Assembly (NCBI RefSeq): GCF_023015695.1
Contig: NZ_JALKAS010000001.1
Span: forward strand, 1,798,001 to 1,862,000
Source of the DNA: Jannaschia sp. S6380
GTDB taxonomy: Bacteria; Pseudomonadota; Alphaproteobacteria; Rhodobacterales; Rhodobacteraceae
Reading direction: 5' to 3'
Length of the DNA: 64,000 nt
Part shown: one piece after another, positions 1-7,578 of the stretch
Layout of the letters: every line of letters starts with the position of its first letter
Position numbering within the stretch: the stretch's first letter is position 1
Translations under genes and position numbers: made by a program
The notes under the pieces: model-generated
Database searches by the model: none
Seen by the model: only the letters and a program-made list of their open reading frames with translations
Told to the model about the DNA's origin: nothing

Positions 1-2
1 GC

Positions 3-323
3 ACCGTGCATCTGGACGGGCTGGCCGTCCGTGCTTGCCAAATCACCGCCGCCGAGGTCGAAGGCGCGCGTATCACCACGATCGAGGGTCTGGGCACGCC
101 CGAGGCCCCGCACCCGGTGCAGGCGGCCTGGATCGACGAACAGGTCGCGCAATGCGGATATTGCCAGTCCGGGCAGATCATGCAGGCGGCGTCCCTTCTG
201 GCGCTGAACCCCGCGCCGACGGACGCGGAGATCGACGCCGCGATGTCGGCCAACCTGTGCCGCTGCGCCACCTATCCACGCATTCGCGCCGCCATCCGCC
301 GCGCCATGCGCGAGGGGGCGTGA
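3..323 (+). CDS. (2Fe-2S)-binding subunit of a molybdenum hydroxylase (isoquinoline 1-oxidoreductase alpha type), 5' truncated
   Basis: This is the small iron-sulfur subunit of a xanthine-oxidase-family enzyme; it passes electrons from the molybdenum subunit to an acceptor. The gene enters from the left edge of the window, so the N-terminus and first 2Fe-2S cluster are mostly missing. Visible are the tail of the plant-ferredoxin-like domain ([11 protein letters not shown]) and the second, all-helical cluster domain with CGYCQSGQ and LCRC cysteine pairs. The stop overlaps the next start by one base (TGATG), so the two subunits are probably translated together. IorA versus the closely related aldehyde or nicotinate dehydrogenase small subunits cannot be separated from this fragment. 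Confidence 0.9.
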   Translation, partial: TVHLDGLAVRACQITAAEVEGARITTIEGLGTPEAPHPVQAAWIDEQVAQCGYCQSGQIMQAASLLALNPAPTDAEIDAAMSANLCRCATYPRIRAAIRRAMREGA

Positions 324-2557
324 TGGGCCGCGCCGCGACCATCGCCCGCCGGACCTTCCTGATCGGATCGGCCGCCATCGCGGGCGGCGTGGCCTTCGGC
401 GTCTGGGCCTATCGCCGCGAGGGCGAGAACCCGCTGCTGGCCGACCTGCCCGAGGGCGCCGCGACGCTGAACCCCTATGTCCTGATCGATGCCGGCGGCG
501 TCACGCTGATCACGCCGCGGACGGATGTGGGCCAGGGCGCGACCTCGATCCAGGCGACGCTGCTGGCCGAGGAGCTGGACCTGGATCCGGCCACGGTCCG
601 AACCGATCCGGGCCCCGCCTCCCCGGCCTATTACAACGGCAAGGTCGCGGCCGAAGGGATGCCGCTGGCCGCCTGGGACGACGGGACGGCGGCGCGCGCG
701 GGACGCGTGGCTTCGGACGTGGCGGGCAAGTTCGTGGGGCTGCACCTGACGGGCGGGTCGACCACGGTGCCCGACGCCTATGACAAGCTGCGCGCCGCCG
801 GCGCCGCAGCCCGCGAGACACTGAAACAGGCGGCGGCCGAACGTCTGGGTCTGGACCGCGCCGAATTACGGACCGCGGACGGCGCGGTGGTGCCGCCGGC
901 GGGCGACCCGATCCCCTATGCCGCACTGGCCGCCGATGCCGCGCGACTGGACCCGGTGAAGGCCGCGCCGCGCGATCCGTCCGAATGGCGCCTGTTGGGC
1001 AAGCCGATGCGGCGGACCGACATCGTGACCAAGTCGACGGGCACGTATCGCTATGGCACCGACATGGTGCTGCCCGGGATGGTGCATGCCACCGTGATGT
1101 CCAACCCGGCGATGGGCGGGGGCGTCGCGTCCGTCGACGATGCCGCCGCGCGCGCCTTGCCAGGGGTGGAGGCGGTGCTGCCGGTCACCGACGGTCTGGC
1201 CGTGCTGGCCGACAACACCTGGCGCGCGATGAAGGCCGCGCGCGCGCTGGCGGTCGAATGGGGCACGCCCGACACCCACGCGGCCACGTCCGAGGCGATG
1301 TGGCAGGCCCATGCCGACGCCTTCATCGACGATCTGCGCGACAGCCAATTCTCCGACGACGGCGACGTGGACGCGGCCCCGGGCGAGGTTCTGGCGGCCG
1401 AATACCGAGTGCCCTTCCTGCATCACGCCCCGCTGGAGCCTGCCAACGCCACCGTCCGCTATACGCCCGAGAGGACCGACGTCTGGGCCGCGACGCAGGG
1501 GCCGGTCTTTCTGGCCGCGACGGTCGCAGCGATCACCGGGCAGGACACGGACCGCGTCCATGTCCACGCCCTGCCCTCGGGCGGCAGTTTCGGCCACCGG
1601 CTGGAGGATCTGTGGATCCGCCAGACGGCCGAGATCGCAATTCAGGTGCCGGGCCGCCCTGTCCGCATGACCTGGTCGCGCGAGCAGGACATGACCCACG
1701 GGTTCCTGCGTCCGATGGCGATCGCGCGCGGGCGGGGCACGACCGACGGGTCGGGCGTGCGCAGCTTCGACCTGGGCATCGCGGCCCATTCCGTCAGCGA
1801 GAGCCAGCTGACCCGCGTGGGCTATCCCCCCATCGGGCCAGATGTGGCCATCGTGGCCGCCGCCTGGGACGCGCCCTATGCGATCCCCGACCGCCGGGTG
1901 ACCGGATACCGCGTGCCCGCCGGGGTCGGCGTATCGTCGTGGCGATCCGTGGGCGCATCCCATAACGGGTTCTTCTACGAAAGCCTGCTGTCGGAACTGA
2001 TCCACCAGGCCGGCGCCGACCCGGTGGAGGAACGGCTGCGCCTGCTGCATCACGCGCCGTCGCGCAAGGTCCTGGAAACCGTGGCCGAGATGGCCGCATG
2101 GGATGGACCGAAGGGCGACGGCGTGGGGCGCGGCGTGGCCTTCACCTACGCGTTCGGCGTGCCCTGCGCGCAGATCATCGAGGTGACGCAGACCGACCGG
2201 GGCATACGGATGGACCGGCTGTGGCTGGCCGCCGAGGTGGGCCGCATCCTGGACCCGGTGAACCTGGAGGCGCAGCTTTCGGGTGGGGCGTTGTTCGGGC
2301 TGGGCCACGCCATCCATTCCGAGATCACATTCGAGGGCCATGCGCCGCAGCAGACCAATTACCACGACTACGAAAGCCTGCGCCTCTGGCAGACGCCGCG
2401 GGTCGAGGTCCGCGCACTGGGCACCACCGGCGACATTCGCGGCGCCGGAGAGCCGGGCCTGCCCGCTGCCGCACCCGCGCTTGCCGACGCGATCTTCGCG
2501 GCCACCGGCACGCGACTGCGAGAGATGCCGTTTGTCAGGGCGATGCGCTTCGCATGA
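323..2557 (+). CDS. Tat-exported xanthine dehydrogenase family molybdopterin-binding subunit (isoquinoline 1-oxidoreductase beta type)
   Basis: Large catalytic subunit (744 aa) of a periplasmic molybdenum hydroxylase that hydroxylates N-heterocycles or oxidises aldehydes. I chose the ATG at 323 because it gives a twin-arginine signal at the very N-terminus (ARRTFLIGS, Arg9-Arg10, followed by a hydrophobic stretch); longer upstream readings run into the small-subunit gene. A GGSFGHR segment fits the molybdopterin-binding region and the C-terminal GAGEPG (Glu about 710) fits the catalytic glutamate of the family. The cytochrome gene follows with an ATGA overlap, which suggests electrons leave through haem c instead of an FAD subunit. 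The substrate cannot be told from sequence. Confidence 0.9.
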   Translation: MGRAATIARRTFLIGSAAIAGGVAFGVWAYRREGENPLLADLPEGAATLNPYVLIDAGGVTLITPRTDVGQGATSIQATLLAEELDLDPATVRTDPGPASPAYYNGKVAAEGMPLAAWDDGTAARAGRVASDVAGKFVGLHLTGGSTTVPDAYDKLRAAGAAARETLKQAAAERLGLDRAELRTADGAVVPPAGDPIPYAALAADAARLDPVKAAPRDPSEWRLLGKPMRRTDIVTKSTGTYRYGTDMVLPGMVHATVMSNPAMGGGVASVDDAAARALPGVEAVLPVTDGLAVLADNTWRAMKAARALAVEWGTPDTHAATSEAMWQAHADAFIDDLRDSQFSDDGDVDAAPGEVLAAEYRVPFLHHAPLEPANATVRYTPERTDVWAATQGPVFLAATVAAITGQDTDRVHVHALPSGGSFGHRLEDLWIRQTAEIAIQVPGRPVRMTWSREQDMTHGFLRPMAIARGRGTTDGSGVRSFDLGIAAHSVSESQLTRVGYPPIGPDVAIVAAAWDAPYAIPDRRVTGYRVPAGVGVSSWRSVGASHNGFFYESLLSELIHQAGADPVEERLRLLHHAPSRKVLETVAEMAAWDGPKGDGVGRGVAFTYAFGVPCAQIIEVTQTDRGIRMDRLWLAAEVGRILDPVNLEAQLSGGALFGLGHAIHSEITFEGHAPQQTNYHDYESLRLWQTPRVEVRALGTTGDIRGAGEPGLPAAAPALADAIFAATGTRLREMPFVRAMRFA

Positions 2558-3078
2558 TCCGGGTGCTTCTGCTTCTGGGGGCCGTCGCCCTGCCTGCCGC
2601 CGCGCAGGATTTCGATGCAGTCCACGCCGTGCTCAGCCATCCGCGTTGCGCGAACTGTCATGTCGGCGGTGACGGCATCCCCCTGCAATCGACCGATGCC
2701 GGCGGCGTGCAGGCACATGCCTACGGCATTCGCGGCGGCGCCAGTCGCGTGGGCATCGAGACGCTGCCCTGCCTGACTTGCCATACCGACCGCAACGGCG
2801 TCCTGCCGGGCAGCGCGCCCGGTGCCGAGGGATGGGCCTTGCCGCCGGCGGAGATGCAGTGGGCCGCGCGTTCGCCTGCCGAGATCTGCGCGCAGATCAA
2901 GGATCCGGAACGGAACGGCGGCCGGACCCTGGCCGAGGTGGCGGACCACGTCTCGCACGACCCGCTGGTGCTTTGGGGCTGGGATCCGGGGCCGGGCCGC
3001 GACCCCGCGCCCGGCACCCCCGAGGAGGCCGCCGCCGCGATCCGCGCCTGGGCCGAGGCGGGCGCCCCCTGCCCCTGA
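2554..3078 (+). CDS. Periplasmic c-type cytochrome, two haem motifs, partner of the molybdenum hydroxylase
   Basis: A 174-aa exported protein with a signal peptide (about residues 1-17, ending AAAQ) and two CxxCH haem c sites, CANCH at 32-36 and CLTCH at 73-77. The ATG overlaps the stop of the molybdopterin subunit (ATGA), so it belongs to the same operon and is the likely electron acceptor of that enzyme. There is no membrane anchor after the signal peptide. The C-terminal half is acidic and proline-rich with no further haem motif. The cytochrome assignment is clear; the exact electron path is inferred from gene order. Confidence 0.85.
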   Translation: MIRVLLLLGAVALPAAAQDFDAVHAVLSHPRCANCHVGGDGIPLQSTDAGGVQAHAYGIRGGASRVGIETLPCLTCHTDRNGVLPGSAPGAEGWALPPAEMQWAARSPAEICAQIKDPERNGGRTLAEVADHVSHDPLVLWGWDPGPGRDPAPGTPEEAAAAIRAWAEAGAPCP

Positions 3079-3132
3079 CGATGGACGGGGTTCGGCCCCG
3101 CACCATGCGAGGCGCCGACCTTCCGGATAAAA

Positions 3133-3161
3133 TTGACACAGTCTCCTTTCATAGGAGTTTG
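3133..3161 (+). promoter_or_regulatory. Possible promoter/operator: TTGACA with a following inverted repeat
   Basis: A consensus -35 hexamer TTGACA lies at 3133-3138 upstream of the Nudix gene. Just behind it CTCCT (3143-3147) and AGGAG (3153-3157) form a perfect 5-bp inverted repeat around TTCAT, with weaker outer matches. No good -10 hexamer sits at 16-18 bp (the position reads AGTTTG), so promoter activity is uncertain. The dyad could be an operator. Confidence 0.25.
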
Positions 3162-3215
3162 TGACCGAATCGGGTATATGCGATGATCCGGAGCTTGAAT
3201 TATCAGTCGGGTGAT

Positions 3216-3241
3216 GCCCAGGGTCCCTTTGGCCCCTGGGC
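3216..3241 (+). repeat. Leader hairpin ahead of the Nudix gene
   Basis: GCCCAGGG (3216-3223) and CCCTGGGC (3234-3241) are perfect complements with a 10-nt loop. The stem ends 13 nt before the ATG at 3255 and there is no T-run after it, so it is unlikely to be a terminator. No Shine-Dalgarno sequence is obvious between the hairpin and the start, so the structure may affect translation. Confidence 0.5.
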
Positions 3242-3254
3242 GATGGTTTGATGT

Positions 3255-3716
3255 ATGCGTGACGAAAAAGAACAGATTGCCGCGCTGCCGTTGCGTTGGA
3301 AGAAGGACGCCGTCGAGGTTCTGATGATCACGTCGCGCGACAGCGGGCGTTGGGTCGTGCCGAAGGGCTGGACGATGAAGGGCGTCAAGCCCTGGGCCGC
3401 CGCCGCCATCGAGGCGATGGAGGAAGCCGGCGCCAAGGGCTACATCGCGCGCGAGGTGTTCGGCACGTTCCGCTATGACAAGATCATGGATAATGGCGAG
3501 GTTCAGCCCTGCCGGGTGCGCGTCTATCCGATGGTGGTGGAACGCCTGAAATCCGACTGGAAGGAACGCGACGAGCGCACGCGCAAGTGGTTCGCGCTGG
3601 AAACGGCCGCCGATCTGGTCGACGAGCCGGAACTGGCCGAAATGCTGCGTCGCCTGACGGTCAAGCCCAAGAAGGCGCCCGTCGCGGGCCCGCTGCTGCG
3701 CAGGGCGGCATCCTGA
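3255..3716 (+). CDS. Nudix hydrolase, DIPP-like
   Basis: A 153-aa Nudix-fold protein, expected to cleave nucleoside-diphosphate-X or diphosphoinositol-polyphosphate-like substrates in the cytoplasm. The Nudix helix is at about residues 38-60. It keeps the metal-binding glutamates (E53, E56, E57 in IEAMEEAG) but has Val in place of the first conserved Glu and Ile52 in place of the usual Arg. The WVVPKGW strand just before the box is typical of the short alphaproteobacterial Nudix proteins related to DIPP. It stands alone, preceded by a hairpin leader. The ATG at 3255 is the only start that gives the full fold, although its ribosome binding site is weak. Confidence 0.85.
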   Translation: MRDEKEQIAALPLRWKKDAVEVLMITSRDSGRWVVPKGWTMKGVKPWAAAAIEAMEEAGAKGYIAREVFGTFRYDKIMDNGEVQPCRVRVYPMVVERLKSDWKERDERTRKWFALETAADLVDEPELAEMLRRLTVKPKKAPVAGPLLRRAAS

Positions 3717-3738
3717 GGTAAAATCAAGCGTTCTATCC

Positions 3739-3752
3739 GGGCGAGCCCGGCC
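3739..3752 (-). terminator. Weak terminator-like hairpin after the small ORF
   Basis: CCGGGC and GCCCGG form a 6-bp stem with a 2-nt loop in the gap between the Nudix gene and the small ORF. On the minus strand it is followed about 10 nt later by GATTTTACC. The short stem, tight loop and distant T-run make this a tentative call. Confidence 0.3.
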
Positions 3753-3781
3753 GTTCCGTCACCGATATGTCAGGGTTTGCG

Positions 3782-3919
3782 TCAGGGCCGGCGATGGGGC
3801 CGGTCGCGGACGGGGATCGGGATCGCGTCGGGCTGCGGCGCGAGCGCGCCGAGGAGATCGGACAACCGATCCTTGGCCGCATCGGTCAGCTTTCCAAGAA
3901 TTCCCTTGCGATCCGCCAT
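3782..3919 (-). CDS. Hypothetical 45-residue protein (small ORF)
   Basis: I read an unlisted small gene on the minus strand: ATG at 3919 and TGA at 3784-3782, 45 aa. A clear ribosome binding site (AAAGGGAG) lies 8 nt upstream of the ATG. The product starts MADRKGILGKLTDAAKDR, followed by SDLLGAL, which would form an amphipathic helix over about residues 5-27; the tail is rich in Pro and Arg (DAIPIPVRDRPHRRP). No signal peptide, membrane segment or known domain is visible. It sits alone between the Nudix and DsbD-like genes. I do not recognise the family; codon use and the good start region argue that it is real. Confidence 0.6.
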   Translation of the reverse strand: MADRKGILGKLTDAAKDRLSDLLGALAPQPDAIPIPVRDRPHRRP

Positions 3920-4033
3920 CGTCGAGACTCCCTTTCTTGGGGTGAATACGTGGAGCGACACCGGGGCGGCTTCAAGTCAAAGTTTGGGCAACTCGCGGAA
4001 TTTTGCCATTTCCGGCATCGCGCCCGACTCGCA

Positions 4034-4831
4034 TCAGTTCGCGCATCCCATCACCTCGACCGCGCCCCGGTCGCCGATGACGGTGATCCGTAGCCGGGAC
4101 CGGTCGAGGGTCAGCGGACGCCCCTGCGCGGCCACGATCTCGGCCTTTGCCTGCAGGTGCTCTCCGGCCCTCCGCACGGTCGCGTCGCCCACCCAGACGG
4201 ACGGGTCCGGCACTTCGAACACGACGATTTCGGGACCGCCTCGGGGCTTCAGCCGCAGGTCGGCGGTCACAACCAGACCGTCATGGGTCGGGCGGATCCC
4301 GCAGCGCGCCGATGCGTCGATCCGCCGCGGACGGTCCGCGAGGGCCGCCGCGATCTCGGGCGCGTACCCGCCACGGGCGGGCAGTACGGCGGCAAGCTGG
4401 ACCCGCGCGGGAATACAGATCTCGGCGCAGACGCCGAAGTCCAACTCGCCCCGCAGATGCACGGGGCCCGCCCCTTCGGCGGCCACGAGCAGGGGCAGGA
4501 TGAAATCCCGCTGATAGCCGATGGACCGCGCGCCCAACGGCCCGAAGGCACGCGGCGTCGGCCAGGACGGCGTGACGGACCGGGCCCCGCGCGTCGCGCG
4601 CCAGTCGAACTGCGGCGCGATGCCCGCGGCGCCTGCGCTTCGCCAATAAGTCTTCCAGCCGGGGCTCAGGTCCACCTTCAAGGCGGCGACATGCACGCCG
4701 TCCTCCCGGCGCCAGCCGGGCAGGACGGTGATGCGCACCACGTCCTCCATCGCCGCTGGCTGGGCGGTCGCGGACGGGGCAAAGGCCGTGGCGCCGATCA
4801 GGAGGAGGACGCCGAGGAAGAGACGGATCAT
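4034..4831 (-). CDS. Exported DsbD N-terminal-domain protein (thiol:disulfide interchange type)
   Basis: A 265-aa periplasmic protein resembling the N-terminal immunoglobulin-like domain of DsbD/ScsB, which receives electrons and passes them to periplasmic thiol partners. I chose the ATG at 4831 because it begins a clean signal peptide (MIRLFLGVLLLIGATAFA, cleavage near ATA-Q24); a GTG at 4870 would only add a polar tail. A cysteine pair CAEIC (C135, C139) sits in the expected position of the redox-active pair, and WKTYWRSAG is typical of the family. The membrane and thioredoxin domains of full DsbD are absent. It lies 35 nt downstream of the Sua5-type gene on the same strand and may be cotranscribed. 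The partner is unknown. Confidence 0.8.
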   Translation of the reverse strand: MIRLFLGVLLLIGATAFAPSATAQPAAMEDVVRITVLPGWRREDGVHVAALKVDLSPGWKTYWRSAGAAGIAPQFDWRATRGARSVTPSWPTPRAFGPLGARSIGYQRDFILPLLVAAEGAGPVHLRGELDFGVCAEICIPARVQLAAVLPARGGYAPEIAAALADRPRRIDASARCGIRPTHDGLVVTADLRLKPRGGPEIVVFEVPDPSVWVGDATVRRAGEHLQAKAEIVAAQGRPLTLDRSRLRITVIGDRGAVEVMGCAN

Positions 4832-4866
4832 GCCCCTGCCTAGCGTCGGGGTGGCGCGGGCGGAAA

Positions 4867-5823
4867 TCACGGCTGCGCGATGCGGGGGGCCGCGGCGCGC
4901 CGCAGGCGATCGTTGATCGCGCGTCCCAGCCCGACCTCGGGGATCGGCGCCACGTCGATGCGCGCCAGCCCGCGCGCCCGGGCCAGCGCGTCGGCACGAT
5001 GCAGCATGTCGAACAGGTTCGCCGCCGCCTCCACCACATCGCCCGTCGCCGACAGGGTCATGTCGCCGGCGACCGGTCCGAAACCGATATGCACGGCGTC
5101 CCCTTCGGCGTCGACCACATCCAGCCGCACCGCCGCGTTCGGCGCGTAGTGCGACGACAGCTGCCCCGGCGCCTGCACCTTGCCGGGCGTGACGTCGCGC
5201 GGAACGGCGTGACCCAGCGCCGCCTCGATCGCTTCGGCCGCCAGCCCCCCCTCGCGCAGGAGGGCCAGCGGATCGGTCCGCAGGATCGTCGATTCCAGCC
5301 CCACGGGGCAGGGTCCGCCGTCCAGCACGAGGTCGACATCCGCGCCCAGGCCCTCGCGGACATGCGCGGCCCGGGTGGCCGAGACCTGGCCCGAGCGATT
5401 GGCCGACGGCGCCGCCACGGGTCGACCCACCGCCGCAAGAAGATCGCGCGCGAGCGGGGCGGCCGGCACCCGGATCGCGACCGTATCCAGCCCCGCTGTC
5501 ACCAGGGGCGCAAGCGCGTGCCCCTCGGCCAGGCGAAGCACCAGCGTCAGCGGCCCGGGCCAGAACCGCGCCGCGAGATCCCGCGCGACGGGATCGAAGA
5601 CCGCGAGGCGCTCGGCCGCCGCAAGATCGCCGACATGGACGATCAACGGATTGAAGGCGGGCCGCCCCTTGGCCGCGAAGACCCGCGCCACCGCCCGGGC
5701 ATCGGTCGCGTCGGCCCCCAGGCCGTAGACCGTCTCGGTCGGAAAGGCGACGAGACCGCCCCGCCGCAGGCGATCCGCGGCCTGCAACATCTCGTCATGA
5801 CGTCGTGTTTCGGTTGCTGACAT
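4867..5823 (-). CDS. L-threonylcarbamoyladenylate synthase (Sua5/YwlC/YrdC family)
   Basis: A 318-aa cytoplasmic enzyme that makes threonylcarbamoyl-AMP from threonine, bicarbonate and ATP for the t6A37 modification of tRNAs. The YrdC domain fills about residues 10-200, with the FPTETVYGLG motif and the APSANRSG motif. The remaining 110 residues (starting near SSHYAP) are the Sua5-specific C-terminal domain, so this is the long Sua5 form, not the short YrdC form. The start at 5823 gives a short polar lead; an in-frame ATG at residue 12 is an alternative. The DsbD-like gene follows on the same strand. Confidence 0.93.
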   Translation of the reverse strand: MSATETRRHDEMLQAADRLRRGGLVAFPTETVYGLGADATDARAVARVFAAKGRPAFNPLIVHVGDLAAAERLAVFDPVARDLAARFWPGPLTLVLRLAEGHALAPLVTAGLDTVAIRVPAAPLARDLLAAVGRPVAAPSANRSGQVSATRAAHVREGLGADVDLVLDGGPCPVGLESTILRTDPLALLREGGLAAEAIEAALGHAVPRDVTPGKVQAPGQLSSHYAPNAAVRLDVVDAEGDAVHIGFGPVAGDMTLSATGDVVEAAANLFDMLHRADALARARGLARIDVAPIPEVGLGRAINDRLRRAAAPRIAQP

Positions 5824-5898
5824 CTCCGGAGGCGCCCTAGGTTGGTAAGCGAGTTTTCCGGCCCATACACGGCCACCGCACCGAATGGGAGGTTTCCG

Positions 5899-7569
5899 AT
5901 GTCCTACCGTGCCCCAGTTTCCGAGCTGCGCTTCGTCCTGGACCATGTCGTCGGCTTCGACCGCGTCACGGCCACCGACACCTTCGCCGAAGCCACGCCC
6001 GAGACGGTGGACGCCATCCTGACCGAGGCGGGCCGCATGTGCGCTGACGTGCTGGCGCCGCTGAACCGGCAGGGCGACCTTCATCCCGCACGTCTGGAGA
6101 ATGGGGTCGTGCGCACCTCGCCCGGGTTCGCCGACGGGTTCCGCGCCATCGCCGAGGGCGGCTGGCTGGGCATGTCCGCCGATCCCGAGCACGGCGGCAT
6201 GGGTCTTCCGATCGCGCTGACCATGGCCGTCAACGAAATGATGGGATCGGCCTGCCTGTCGCTGCAACTGAACCCGCTTATGACCCAGGGCCAGATCGAA
6301 GCGCTGGAGGCGCATGCCTCGGACGAGATCCGGGATTTGTACATCCCCAAGCTCATCTCGGGCGAATGGTGCGGGACGATGAACCTGACCGAGCCGCAGG
6401 CCGGCTCGGACGTGGGCGCCCTGCGAACCAAGGCTGTGCCGAACGGCGACGGCACCTATGCCGTCACGGGCCAGAAGATCTATATCAGCTGGGGCGACAA
6501 CGATTTTTCCGAGAACGTCTGCCATCTGGTTCTCGCGCGCCTGCCGGACGCGGTCGAGGGGACGAAGGGCATCAGCCTGTTCATGGTGCCCAAGCGCATT
6601 CCCGATGCCGACGGCACCCTCGGCGTGGCCAATTCGCTGAAGGTCGTCAGCCTTGAGCATAAGCTGGGCCTGCACGGCTCGCCCACGGCGGTGATGCAGT
6701 ATGACGGCGCGACCGGCTGGCTGGTGGGTGCGCCGCACAAGGGCATGGCTGCCATGTTCACGATGATGAACAACGCCCGCCTGGGTGTCGGCGTCCAGGG
6801 CCTGAGCATCGCCGAGGCCGCGATGCAGCATGCCGTGGGCTATGCGCTGGAGCGGCGCCAGGGGAAGACGGCATCGGGCGACGGGACGATCCTCGACCAT
6901 GCCGACGTGCGCCGCATGATCCTGGGCATGAAGGCCGAGACCTTCGCCGCCCGCGCCATCGCGATGGACTGCGCGGTCTCGCTCGACATGGCCAAGGCCA
7001 CGGGCGACGCGGGATGGCGCGCGCGCGGCGCCTTCCTGACCCCGATCGCCAAGACCTACGGGACCGAGACCGGGATGAAGGTCGCCGCCGAGGGCATCCA
7101 GGTCCATGGCGGCATGGGCGTGATCGAGGAGACGGGCGCCGCGCAATATGTCCGCGACGTGCGCGTCACCGCGATCTACGAAGGTACGAACGGCATTCAG
7201 GCGATGGATCTGGTCGGACGCAAGCTGATGGACGGGGGCGCGGCGGCCTTCGCCCTTCTGGACGAGGTCGAGGCGTTCGAGGATGACGACCTGCGCGCCG
7301 CGGCCTCGCATCTGCGCGTGCTGACCGACTGGATGGTCGCGCAGGACATGCAGGACCGCTTCGCCGGTGCCGTCTCCTACCTCGCGGCCTTCGCGCGGGT
7401 GTTGGGCGTTTGGCATCACCTGAAGGCCGCCGCGGCCGACGAGGCGCGCGCGCCGCTGGCCCGTTTCGCCGCCGGACGCCTGCTGCCCGAGGCCTTGGCC
7501 GAAATCGCCAAGGCGCGCACGGGGGCCGGGGAACTCTATGCCGTACCCACCGAGGTGGTCGCGGCCTGA
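5899..7569 (+). CDS. Acyl-CoA dehydrogenase with C-terminal extension (DmdC-like)
   Basis: A 556-aa FAD flavoenzyme that introduces the alpha-beta double bond into an acyl-CoA. The start at 5899 is set by GGGAGG 6 nt upstream. The N-terminal, middle (TEPQAGSDVG) and C-terminal acyl-CoA dehydrogenase domains are present, with the catalytic base in IYEGTNGIQ (Glu428). Length and the opening MSYRAPVSELRFVLDHV resemble the DmdC/3-methylmercaptopropionyl-CoA dehydrogenase branch common in roseobacters, but that branch also holds ordinary fatty acyl-CoA dehydrogenases, so the substrate is open. An MBL hydrolase gene follows after 9 nt, suggesting a shared transcript. Confidence 0.88.
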   Translation: MSYRAPVSELRFVLDHVVGFDRVTATDTFAEATPETVDAILTEAGRMCADVLAPLNRQGDLHPARLENGVVRTSPGFADGFRAIAEGGWLGMSADPEHGGMGLPIALTMAVNEMMGSACLSLQLNPLMTQGQIEALEAHASDEIRDLYIPKLISGEWCGTMNLTEPQAGSDVGALRTKAVPNGDGTYAVTGQKIYISWGDNDFSENVCHLVLARLPDAVEGTKGISLFMVPKRIPDADGTLGVANSLKVVSLEHKLGLHGSPTAVMQYDGATGWLVGAPHKGMAAMFTMMNNARLGVGVQGLSIAEAAMQHAVGYALERRQGKTASGDGTILDHADVRRMILGMKAETFAARAIAMDCAVSLDMAKATGDAGWRARGAFLTPIAKTYGTETGMKVAAEGIQVHGGMGVIEETGAAQYVRDVRVTAIYEGTNGIQAMDLVGRKLMDGGAAAFALLDEVEAFEDDDLRAAASHLRVLTDWMVAQDMQDRFAGAVSYLAAFARVLGVWHHLKAAAADEARAPLARFAAGRLLPEALAEIAKARTGAGELYAVPTEVVAA

Positions 7570-7578
7570 GGTGTGGCC

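Noticed and set aside
866..2365. A 499-codon minus-strand open frame
   Set aside because: Antisense to the clear molybdopterin-subunit gene; no domain or start signal.
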